Of a stretch of DNA of 64,000 bases, positions 35,015 through 41,819 are shown in pieces. The notes under the pieces were generated by a model, which was given only the letters and a program-made list of their open reading frames with translations, was not told the origin of the DNA and did no database searches. Source of the DNA: Pseudomonadota bacterium (GTDB taxonomy: Bacteria; Chloroflexota; UBA6077; JAJPHF01); contig JAJPHF010000102.1 of assembly GCA_021325365.1 (NCBI GenBank), positions 9,949 through 73,948 on the forward strand, given 5' to 3'. Position 1 is the stretch's first letter; each line of letters begins with the position of its first letter. Made by a program: the position numbers and the translations under genes.

Positions 35015-35524
35015 TCAGCGATACTCCGGCGCATTCTCCTGCTGCTCCAGGTAGAAGCCGGTCTCGTCCTGGAGCGGCATGTAAATGAAGGCGATCCACT
35101 TGCAGGACTGGCCGGCGTGGCGGTTGAAGTGCTGGTGCTCAACGCCGCCCGGCTTGATCGGCAGGAGGATCAGATCGCCGGCTTCCCAATCGATGCGCTC
35201 GCCGTCCACCTCCGTGTACCCTTGACCCTCCAGCACGAAGATGGCGAGGCCGCCCTGGTGGCGATGCTTGCCTGAGTGGGTGTGGATGTCGTGCTGGAAC
35301 ACGAGCCATTGGTGCAGGGCGCTGCCGGTGTCGGAGGAGCGGGCGACGTAGAAGCGCAGCCGGCCCATGCGCGTCTGCTCCCACGGCTGCTCGCCAGCGC
35401 GCACGACGATGCGGCCGTGGAGCGCGCGCTCGCGGAGTTCGAGCTGCGCTTTCACGAGCCGCTCGTAGCCGTCGGGCGGGAGCGGCTCCCGCTGCCGCGT
35501 GCGAGTTCGCTCGAGGTCTGCCAT
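35015..35524 (-). CDS. Cupin-domain protein
   Basis: A 169-residue single cupin barrel. N-terminal helical part MADLERTRTRQREPLPPDGY; then the metal-site motif 1 SGKHRHQGGLAIFVLEGQGY (His87, His89 and Glu99) and motif 2 GDLILLPIKPGGVEHQHFN (His130). The layout resembles gentisate or 1,2-dioxygenase-like and ureidoglycine-type cupins. It may be a metal-dependent dioxygenase or an isomerase working on the operon's substrate. It is 57 bases downstream of the first lipoprotein gene and 33 bases upstream of the ComD-like gene. Confidence 0.82.
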   Translation of the reverse strand: MADLERTRTRQREPLPPDGYERLVKAQLELRERALHGRIVVRAGEQPWEQTRMGRLRFYVARSSDTGSALHQWLVFQHDIHTHSGKHRHQGGLAIFVLEGQGYTEVDGERIDWEAGDLILLPIKPGGVEHQHFNRHAGQSCKWIAFIYMPLQDETGFYLEQQENAPEYR

Positions 35525-35581
35525 ACACCTTCCTCAGCGCGTTCGTCGAGCTGGTGGGGAGATTGGAGGCGGCCAGCCGCG

Positions 35582-36676
35582 CTAGCGCGGGGCGCTGGCG
35601 ACCTGGCGCGCGCGCTCGGTGATCGTGCGGTCTTTCCACTGGCTCTCGGGCGGCAGCGCCGGCAGGTCCTCCAGCTCCTGCTGAATCTTGATCACCACCT
35701 CCGTCGGCTCAGGGCGCAGGTCGCTGGAATCGACCAGCGTGGGGTGCTGCACGATGTAGTAATCGTACATCTGCTCGGCGACGGGGCGCGGCGTCTGCGT
35801 CTCGTCCATCCAGATGGTAATGAGCGCCTCGCGGTTGGCGGGATCGTGCGCCCACTCCTTGCCGCGGATGAGCCCAGCGACAAAGTTGACGAGGTCGTCG
35901 CGGTTCTGGGGAGTGTCCAGCCAGTCGCGGCGCACCCACCAGGAAACGAACGAGTACTGGGGCACCACGTCGGAGAAGCTGAGCAGGATGCGGTAGCCGT
36001 CGAGCTTGGCGATAAAGTTCACCGGGTCGGCGATGACGGCGGCCTGGATGCCGCCGGTCTGAAGCGCCGCGTAGCGCTGGGGATTGCCGCCCGCCTGGGT
36101 CAGCTCGTAGTCGTCGTCGCCGAGGCCGCGCCCGCGCAGCATCACGCGCGCCACCGTGCCGGTGCCCGCCTTGAGGCTGGAGACGCCGACTTTCTGGCCG
36201 CGCAAGCCGTCGACGCTCGTAATATCCGGCCGCGACACCAGGTCGTAGGGCGCCTCGAGGTTGTGGTCGGCGACCATCGTGAGAGGAGCGCCCTTCGACA
36301 GCGCGGTGATCGCGGAGTCGGTTGGCGACTGGAGCACGTCGAGCCCGCCGCTACTGAGCGCGCTGATCGCCTCGTTGGTCTGGATCGACACACGCTCGGG
36401 CGCAAGGCCCAGCTCGGCGAAGATGCCCGCGTGCTGGGCGGCCCAGATGGTGTACCAGTAGCCCGAGAGGCCGATAAGGCCCATCTGCAGGGCGCGCGGC
36501 TCGCGGGCCGGCGCCGCGGCGGGCGCGGCGCCGGACGGGGCAGTAGGGGCAGCCGCGGAGGGTGCGCTGCCCGCCGGCGCCCCCGCGGGGGTGGCGGGCG
36601 GGGCCGCGCAGGCCAGCGTCAGGGCGGCGATGGCAACCAGCAGCATCGAGCGGCTCCAGGCGGGGCGACCGGCCAT
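35582..36676 (-). CDS. NMT1/THI5-like ABC substrate-binding lipoprotein, first gene of the ComDE-like operon
   Basis: A 364-residue lipoprotein: MAGRPAWSRSMLLVAIAALT, lipobox TLAC at about Cys23, then a 40-residue Ala/Pro/Gly spacer. The binding domain has LQMGLIGLSGYWYTIWAAQH, AGIFAELGLAPERVSIQ, ISALSSGGLDVLQSPTDSAI and SVDGLRGQKVGVSSLKAG, as in sulfonate/nitrate/taurine binding proteins. AAGGAGGAG seven nt before the ATG is a very strong ribosome site. It heads the minus-strand run; 55-75 bases upstream lies the inverted repeat GAGTCA/TGACTC, a possible operator. It is less similar to the 31748 protein than that is to the 52595 one. Confidence 0.88.
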   Translation of the reverse strand: MAGRPAWSRSMLLVAIAALTLACAAPPATPAGAPAGSAPSAAAPTAPSGAAPAAAPAREPRALQMGLIGLSGYWYTIWAAQHAGIFAELGLAPERVSIQTNEAISALSSGGLDVLQSPTDSAITALSKGAPLTMVADHNLEAPYDLVSRPDITSVDGLRGQKVGVSSLKAGTGTVARVMLRGRGLGDDDYELTQAGGNPQRYAALQTGGIQAAVIADPVNFIAKLDGYRILLSFSDVVPQYSFVSWWVRRDWLDTPQNRDDLVNFVAGLIRGKEWAHDPANREALITIWMDETQTPRPVAEQMYDYYIVQHPTLVDSSDLRPEPTEVVIKIQQELEDLPALPPESQWKDRTITERARQVASAPR

Positions 36677-36730
36677 GCGCGGCTCCTCCTTGCCCGCTAG
36701 GCTCCCAACAGCGTGGTCTCGCGGTTGAGA

Positions 36731-36751
36731 GAGTCATCCGAAGTGTGACTC
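36731..36751. promoter_or_regulatory. Inverted repeat upstream of the ComDE-like operon
   Basis: Perfect 6-bp arms GAGTCA (36731-36736) and TGACTC (36746-36751) with a 9-base spacer. It lies 55-75 bases upstream of the first gene of the operon, a fitting operator position. No dedicated regulator gene is in the operon. Confidence 0.35.
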
Positions 36752-36907
36752 CTTCAAACCCAGACTCACGGCACGGCGAGGCGCGGGCGAGATTGATGGC
36801 GGACCGGCCCGCATGGTACCATGCGAACCGCGCCGCGCGCGACGGCAGCTCGGATCCCCCGCTAACTGCCGCTGGCGCGCCTGTGGCGAGCAATCGGGGC
36901 TGCCACC

Positions 36908-36942
36908 CGACACTCGGGCGCACATTGCCGGGTGTCGCTTTT
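36908..36942 (+). terminator. Hairpin with CTTTT tail, orphan
   Basis: Arms CGACACTCGG (36908-36917) and CCGGGTGTCG (36928-36937), 10 pairs with one wobble, loop of 10, then CTTTT. It looks like a plus-strand intrinsic terminator, but no gene lies upstream on that strand within the gap, so it may end a small RNA. Confidence 0.4.
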
Positions 36943-37309
36943 CGTCGACCCACGCGACGTCGGAGGCGAGCGGGCCGGCGCCGCTGGCGGGGCTCGCATC
37001 ACAATCGCGACACAAGTGCGACTAGGCATGCCCGTCCGGACCAGGGCAACGCGATGCGAATAGGCCACTCGCTTCAAGGACAATTCTGAGACGGGCACGC
37101 TTCCTGCCATGCACCTCATCTAGCGACGCGCACAACGTCGTGCACCGTGTCGCCCCGGCCGAATTCGCGCCGTGCGGAAGGCCATCATCGCAGTAGTCGC
37201 ACGGGTCCATCGCCACCAGCGAGCCCATGGCGCGCCTCGGCCGTGGCTCGCTCGCGCCCTGCCCGGTCTGGACGTCGGAGCCAAGAGTAGTATCGTAGGA
37301 GTCAAAGCG

Positions 37310-37957
37310 ATGCGCGCAGCGGAGCTGCTGGCGGTGCTAGCCCTGGTCGCGGCGGTCGGCATGGGGCCGTACGTGCCCGGGCCACGAGCCCACGCGGCGG
37401 TCCTGAGCCAGGACGAGCCGGAGGACGCCGCGCCCGAGCAAGCCGGGCCGGAGGACGCGGAGGAGGCCGAGCCGGCGGCCGACGTGTTCCCGGCTTGGCT
37501 GCCGCCCGGCGGGCTCTACGGACGCCACAAGTGGGTGCCCGGCTCGAACGGGGTGGACGTGTTCCTGCCGCGGGGCACCGAGGTCCGCGCTCCCGTGGCC
37601 GGGCTCGTGGTCGCGCCGGCCGCGGTGGTGCTGCCGTTTCCGCCGCCGGTCCCGTCGGTCGCGCTGCGCGGCGACAGCGGGCTCTCGTTCTTCATGGGCC
37701 ATGTTCAGCCGCTGGTCTACCCGGGGACGCAGGTCCAGGCGGGCGACCTCCTGGCAGTGATCGACGATCCAGGGCTCGACCAGCTGACGAGCGCCGGCCC
37801 GGGGCCGTCGGGCTGGCAGCACGTCGATCTGAACGTGTCGGACGTCGGCGCGTTCACCTGGTACGGTGGGGACGTGCCGGCCTCGCAGTGGCTGCAAGGC
37901 ACTGGCTACCAGGGGACGCTGGTCGACCGGACCCCGGGGCCGGTCCAGGTGGAGTAA
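37310..37957 (+). CDS. Secreted M23/LytM-like protein with degenerate metal site
   Basis: A 215-residue exported protein: signal peptide MRAAELLAVLALVAAVGMGP, an acidic Glu/Pro/Ala linker (DEPEDAAPEQAGPEDAEEAE), then a LytM-like beta domain: GSNGVDVFLPRGTEVRAPVA, GLVVAPAAVV, SGLSFFMGHVQPLVYPGT, VQAGDLLAVIDDPG and WQHVDLNVSDVG. The fold pattern (xxGxDxxxPxGTxVxAPxxGxVV ... GxQVxAGxxxA) is M23, but the first zinc ligand His is Ser in SNGVD and the final HxH is HVD. It is therefore probably a non-catalytic or altered peptidase domain, as in EnvC-type activators. GGAG nine nt before the ATG sets the start. Confidence 0.75.
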   Translation: MRAAELLAVLALVAAVGMGPYVPGPRAHAAVLSQDEPEDAAPEQAGPEDAEEAEPAADVFPAWLPPGGLYGRHKWVPGSNGVDVFLPRGTEVRAPVAGLVVAPAAVVLPFPPPVPSVALRGDSGLSFFMGHVQPLVYPGTQVQAGDLLAVIDDPGLDQLTSAGPGPSGWQHVDLNVSDVGAFTWYGGDVPASQWLQGTGYQGTLVDRTPGPVQVE

Positions 37958-37994
37958 GACCTGGCTGCGCTTGGGCTGGAGGCCCCGGGCAGGG

Positions 37995-38028
37995 TGCCGC
38001 GCCGCGCCGCGTGGCGCGCGGCGCGGCA
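37995..38028. terminator. Large GC hairpin before the hydrolase gene
   Basis: Arms TGCCGCGCCGCGC (37995-38007) and GCGCGGCGCGGCA (38016-38028), 13 perfect pairs and an 8-base loop. It stands 38 bases after the M23-like stop and 18 bases before the next ATG. It may terminate the first gene or shape the leader of the second; it lacks a T-run. Confidence 0.5.
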
Positions 38029-38046
38029 GAAGGGGCGGTAAGACGC

Positions 38047-38769
38047 ATGCACCAGACTTCGGACCTACACGTGGACAACCTGCACGCCGCGCTCTGTCAG
38101 CCCGCCGGCGGCGCACCAGCGGGGCTGCTCTTGCTGCCGATGGTCTACGGCATCGAGCACAAGGTGCTGGAGTATGCGAGCTGGCTGGCCGACGCCGGCT
38201 TCGCCGCGGTGGTCTGGGATCCGTATTCGGGTCGCGAGGTGCCGACGGGCACGCCCGAGGACCTGGCGCCGTTCTCGCGCTCGCTGCGCGACGCCGCCGT
38301 CCGCGCCGAGCAGGAGCGCTGGCTAGCGTACATGCAGCAGGAGCTGCGGCTCGCGCAGGTGGGCGTGATCGGCTGGTGCATGGGCGGCCGCTACGCGCTG
38401 CTGCTCGCGGCGCACAGCCGTGCCGTCGCCGCCTGCGTGGCGTACTATCCGTCAATCGTCGATCCGCCGGCGCCCAACTACGACGAGGACGCCGTCGCGC
38501 GGAGCGGGGAGATTCACTGCCCGGTGCAGGTGATCTACCCCGGCCAGGACCACGTGACCCATGCCGGCACGTTCGGCGCGCTGCAAGCCGCGCTTCAGGC
38601 GCGCGAGGCGCCGACGGCCACGCAGCTCTACCCGACCGCCGACCACGGCTTTCTCGACCCGGCGCGGCACCCGGGCGCACAGAACGTCGCCGCGCTGGGA
38701 GCGGCCTGGCCGCAGACCGTCGCGTTTCTCCACGCCCACCTGGCGCCAGCCGCGGTCGCGACCGTCTGA
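38047..38769 (+). CDS. Dienelactone hydrolase family protein
   Basis: A 240-residue alpha/beta hydrolase. The nucleophile is Cys111 in IGWCMGGRY, which is diagnostic of dienelactone hydrolases (GxCxGG instead of GxSxG). The acid is the Asp in VIYPGQDHVTHAG and the general base the His in TADHGFLDP. N-terminus GLLLLPMVYGIEHKVLEYAS and WDPYSGREVPTG are also typical. In aromatic degradation it opens dienelactones to maleylacetate; many homologues act on other esters or lactones. The ATG at 38047 has GGGGCGG about 9 nt upstream. It follows the M23-like gene after a large hairpin and is followed by a toxin remnant on the opposite strand. Confidence 0.87.
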   Translation: MHQTSDLHVDNLHAALCQPAGGAPAGLLLLPMVYGIEHKVLEYASWLADAGFAAVVWDPYSGREVPTGTPEDLAPFSRSLRDAAVRAEQERWLAYMQQELRLAQVGVIGWCMGGRYALLLAAHSRAVAACVAYYPSIVDPPAPNYDEDAVARSGEIHCPVQVIYPGQDHVTHAGTFGALQAALQAREAPTATQLYPTADHGFLDPARHPGAQNVAALGAAWPQTVAFLHAHLAPAAVATV

Positions 38770-38782
38770 TTCGCCGCGGCGC

Positions 38783-38992
38783 TCAGGACGCGCTTGGCGT
38801 CCAAAGGTGCAGGTTGGGGTACGCCGCGAGGTCGCGGTAGTTCAGCGTCCAGACGGGCACGCTGAGCGAGAGGCCGGTGACCGCCTCGCGGAAGCCAGCA
38901 ACCGCTATCGCGTGGCCCGCGTCGAGGCGGTCCAGCCACGCGATCAATGGCCCGGCGTCGAGCACGCCGCGCCTCGGCGCCTCACCGATCAT
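38783..38992 (-). pseudogene. PIN-domain (VapC-type) toxin remnant with internal deletion
   Basis: The 69-residue frame begins with a PIN N-terminus (GVLDAGPLIAWLDRLDAGHA, containing the first catalytic Asp and the DrxDxxH helix) and ends with a PIN C-terminus (VWTLNYRDLAAYPNLHLWTP). In intact PIN toxins about 65 further residues, with the other acidic residues of the RNase site, lie between these parts. Here they are missing and the frame is joined without a stop. The product would be inactive. No antitoxin gene is seen. Confidence 0.65.
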
Positions 38993-39106
38993 CGAGGCCG
39001 GCACGGTCCTCGGGCTGCTCGCGAGCCGGTCTGGAAGTCTCTGGCACGAGGCCTGCCCAGACTTTCAGGCGCAGGGGCCGCGTATCGTTGGCGGAGGGCT
39101 CAGGCC

Positions 39107-39574
39107 ATGAAGGTTCGTGAGATCATGACGACACCGGTCATCACCGCGCCCGCCGACATGCCGGTGGGCGATCTGGCCGAGCTGCTGGCCAAGCACCGCA
39201 TCACGGCGGTGCCGATCGTAGACGACGAGGGGGCGGTCGTCGGCCTCGTCAGCGAGTTCGACCTGATGGCGCGGCCCGGACGGTGCGCGGCCGACGTGAT
39301 GACGCGGGGCGTGATTACCGTCGATCAGGAGACAGAAGTCGACGACGTGCGATTTCTGCTGGTCGAGCGGCGCATCCGCCGCGTGCCGGTGATGTCCGGC
39401 CACACGATGGTGGGCATTATCAGCCGCAGCGACATCGTGCGCCTGATGGCGCTGCACTGGATCTGCGAGGCGTGTGGCGAGTCGGCGCGCGGCGATCGGC
39501 CGCCGCAGCAGTGCCCGCGCTGCGCCGCGCCCGGGGAACAGTTCGTGCAAGAGCCACTACACCCGGGGATGTAG
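39107..39574 (+). CDS. CBS-domain pair with C-terminal zinc ribbon
   Basis: A 155-residue protein. Two CBS motifs: MKVREIMTTPVITAPADMPV to VVGLVSEFDLM (1-65) and AADVMTRGVITVDQETEVDD to TMVGIISRSDIVRLM (66-122). A rubredoxin-like zinc ribbon then follows, WICEACGESARGD ... QCPRCAAPGEQF (CxxC-x15-CxxC). CBS pairs bind adenine nucleotides and gate attached or partner proteins; the ribbon may bind metal or nucleic acid. ATG 39107 has GGAGGG ten nt upstream. It precedes the pyruvate dehydrogenase genes but is separated by a TCAG-type inverted repeat. Confidence 0.85.
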   Translation: MKVREIMTTPVITAPADMPVGDLAELLAKHRITAVPIVDDEGAVVGLVSEFDLMARPGRCAADVMTRGVITVDQETEVDDVRFLLVERRIRRVPVMSGHTMVGIISRSDIVRLMALHWICEACGESARGDRPPQQCPRCAAPGEQFVQEPLHPGM

Positions 39575-39580
39575 CGAGGA

Positions 39581-39664
39581 GCTGTCAGTCATCAGCCATC
39601 AGCTATCAGCCATTAGTCCGCCGGCAAGCCCCGGCAAGCTGAGAACTGACGGCTGAGCGCTGAG
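39581..39664. repeat. TCAGCCATCAG-type inverted repeat before pdhA
   Basis: Left arm 39581-39616 built of the 7-base unit (GCTGTCAGTCATCAGCCATC, then AGCTATCAGCCATTAG) and right arm 39638-39664 (AGCTGAGAACTGACGGCTGA then GCGCTGAG) in inverted orientation. It is the same family as 19313-19422 and 26599-26727. It could end the CBS-gene transcript. Confidence 0.65.
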
Positions 39665-39685
39665 GGCGAGCAGCTAGGAGACGGG

Positions 39686-40789
39686 ATGGCCGTCGAGAAA
39701 AAGCGCGGCGCCCGTCGCCCGACGACGACGCGGGCGCACGCCGCCAACGGCAGCAACGGCAAGCTTGCCCTGCGCGGCGAGCAGCCGGAGACGCTGCTGA
39801 ATTACTACCGCGAGATGGTGCTGATCCGGCGCTTCGAGCAGCGCGCGGGGGAGATGTACACGCGCGCCAAGATCGGCGGCTACTGTCACCTGAACCTCGG
39901 TGAGGAGGCGACCATCGTCGGCCTGATGGCCGCGCTGGAGCCGCGCGACTACCTGCTCACGAACTACCGCGAGCACGGCTACGCGCTGGCGCGGGGGATC
40001 GAGCCGGGCCGAGTGATGGCCGAGCTGTTCGGCAAGGAGACGGGCACGTCGCGCGGACGCGGCGGCTCGATGCACATCTTCGACGCGAAGGCCCGGCTCC
40101 TGGGCGGCTACGCCATCGTGGGGGGGCAGCTGCCCATCGCCGTGGGCGTGGGCCTGGCCATCGACTACCGCGACGGCCACGAGGTGGTGATGGTGCAGAT
40201 GGGCGACGCGACGACCAACATCGGCGCCTTCCACGAGTCGCTGAACCTGGCGCAGCTCTGGCACCTGCCGGTGGTGTTCGCGATCGTCAACAACCAGTAC
40301 GGGATGGGCACGCCGCCGGAGCGGGCGTCGGCCGAGCCAGAGCTGTACAAGCGCGCCTGCGCCTACCGGATGGCGAGCGAGCGCGTGGACGGCAACGACG
40401 TGCTGGCCGTGCGGGAGGCCGCGCGGCGAGCGGTGCGGCGGGCGCGGGAGGAGCACGAGCCCACGCTGCTGGAGGCGGTGAGCTTCCGCCTGCGCGGCCA
40501 TTCGGTCGTCGATCCGGCCCGCTATCGCTCTCGGGAGGAGGTGGAGCGCGGCCAGGCGCAGGACCCGATCCCCGCCTTCCGCCGCCGCCTGGTGACGGCG
40601 GGCATCGTGAACGACGAGCGGCTGGCGGAGATCGAGGCCGATGTCGAGCGCGTGGTGGACCAGGCGGTCGCCTTCGCGGACGAGAGCGCCGACCCGCGGC
40701 CCGCCGAGCTATTCACCTACGCCTACGCCACGCCCGCGCCCAACGAGCCGCGCCAGTTCCCGGGCCAGCCGCTCGTGAGTGCCGAGTGA
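39686..40789 (+). CDS. pdhA: Pyruvate dehydrogenase E1 component, alpha subunit
   Basis: A 367-residue thiamine-diphosphate subunit. After a basic, low-complexity N-terminus (1-30) comes LNYYREMVLIRRFEQRAGEM, then the HLNLGEEATIVGLMAALEP region, YREHGYALARGIEP and KETGTSRGRGGSMHIFD. The TPP-Mg motif is VQMGDATTNIGAFHESLNLA with VNNQYGMGTP. The FRLRGHSVVDPARYRSREEV loop corresponds to the phosphorylation loop of mitochondrial E1. With E1-beta it decarboxylates pyruvate (or a branched-chain 2-oxoacid) and acylates E2. First gene of a three-gene operon; 16 bases separate it from pdhB. No E3 gene is in the window. Confidence 0.93.
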   Translation: MAVEKKRGARRPTTTRAHAANGSNGKLALRGEQPETLLNYYREMVLIRRFEQRAGEMYTRAKIGGYCHLNLGEEATIVGLMAALEPRDYLLTNYREHGYALARGIEPGRVMAELFGKETGTSRGRGGSMHIFDAKARLLGGYAIVGGQLPIAVGVGLAIDYRDGHEVVMVQMGDATTNIGAFHESLNLAQLWHLPVVFAIVNNQYGMGTPPERASAEPELYKRACAYRMASERVDGNDVLAVREAARRAVRRAREEHEPTLLEAVSFRLRGHSVVDPARYRSREEVERGQAQDPIPAFRRRLVTAGIVNDERLAEIEADVERVVDQAVAFADESADPRPAELFTYAYATPAPNEPRQFPGQPLVSAE

Positions 40790-40805
40790 GAAGTGAGGAC
40801 CGCCC

Positions 40806-41819
40806 GTGGCCGTGATCAGCTATCGCCAGGCGCTGCACGACACGCTGCGCGAGGAGATGCAGCGCGACGAGGACGTGTTCCTCATGGGTGAGGAGATCGG
40901 CGTCTTCGAGGGCTCGTACAAGATCACGGCCGGGCTGCTGCAGGAGTTCGGGCCGAAGCGCGTGCGCGACACCCCGATCGCCGAGGAGGGGTTCGTGGGC
41001 GCGGCGATCGGGGCGGCGATGGTCGGCCTGCGGCCCGTCGTCGAGATCATGACGATCAACTTCAGCCTGCTAGCCCTCGACCAGATCGTCAACCACGCGG
41101 CGAAGATCTACGGCATGTTCGGCGGCCAGGCCAGCGTGCCGCTGGTGATTCGGATGCCGGGCGGCGGCGGGCAGCAGCTCTCCTCGACCCACTCGCAGAG
41201 CCTGGAGGTCATGTATGCTTACGTACCCGGGCTGAAGGTCGTCGCGCCCGCGACGCCGGCCGACGCGAAGGGGCTGCTGAAGAGCGCCATCCGGGACGAC
41301 GATCCGGTCATCTTCGTCGAGAACCTGGCCCTGTACAACACCAAGGGCGAGGTACCGGACGAGGAGTACACGACGCCGATCGGCGTGGCGGCCATCGCCA
41401 AGGAAGGCACTGACATCACGATCGTCACCTACTCGCGGATGACCCTGGTGGCGCTCGGCGTGGCCGGGCGGCTGGAGGAAGAGGGGATCAGCGCGGAGGT
41501 GGTCGATCTGCGAAGCCTGCGGCCGCTCGACCGCGAGACGATCCTGGCCTCGGTGCGCAAGACCAACCGCGCCGTCATCATCGAGGAGGACTGGCTTAGC
41601 TACGGCGTGGGCGCCGAGGTCGCGGCGACGATACAGGAGGGCGCGTTCGACTACCTCGACGCGCCGGTGCGCCGCGTGGCCCAGGCGGAGGTGCCGCTGC
41701 CCTACGCCAAGCCGCTGGAGCTGGCGGCGCTGCCGAACGCCGACCACCTGCTGGCAGCCATCCACGAGACGCTCGACGCCGTGGGATTCCAGCACCGGGG
41801 AGCCCCTGTCCATGCCTGA
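40806..41819 (+). CDS. pdhB: Pyruvate dehydrogenase E1 component, beta subunit
   Basis: A 337-residue transketolase-like subunit: MAVISYRQALHDTLREEMQR, VFLMGEEIGVFEGSYKITAG (with the catalytic Glu of the GEE/GED motif), RVRDTPIAEEGFVGAAIGAA, GLRPVVEIMTINFSLLALDQ, and SSTHSQSLEVMYAYVPGLKV. The C-terminal domain (GVAGRLEEEGISAEVVDLRS, LRPLDRETILASVRKTNRAV) binds E2. Start at the GTG with an upstream GAGTGAGAAGTGAGGA ribosome region. The stop overlaps the E2 start by 8 bases, indicating translational coupling. Confidence 0.94.
   Translation: MAVISYRQALHDTLREEMQRDEDVFLMGEEIGVFEGSYKITAGLLQEFGPKRVRDTPIAEEGFVGAAIGAAMVGLRPVVEIMTINFSLLALDQIVNHAAKIYGMFGGQASVPLVIRMPGGGGQQLSSTHSQSLEVMYAYVPGLKVVAPATPADAKGLLKSAIRDDDPVIFVENLALYNTKGEVPDEEYTTPIGVAAIAKEGTDITIVTYSRMTLVALGVAGRLEEEGISAEVVDLRSLRPLDRETILASVRKTNRAVIIEEDWLSYGVGAEVAATIQEGAFDYLDAPVRRVAQAEVPLPYAKPLELAALPNADHLLAAIHETLDAVGFQHRGAPVHA

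Larger units (their letters stand above)
36677..37309. other. Divergent intergenic region, 633 bases, no gene seen
   Basis: This lies between the operon head at 36676 and the M23-like gene at 37310, transcribed divergently. It contains the inverted repeat GAGTCA/TGACTC at 36731-36751, a hairpin with CTTTT tail at 36908-36942, and possible AT-rich -10 sequences such as TAGTAT near 37287. Short open frames exist on both strands but lack ribosome sites and coding character. Confidence 0.6.

Noticed and set aside
37022..37228. 68-codon minus-strand frame with CxxC and three more Cys
   Set aside because: No ribosome site, no coding-like composition at its ends, and it lies in a region of short chance frames.
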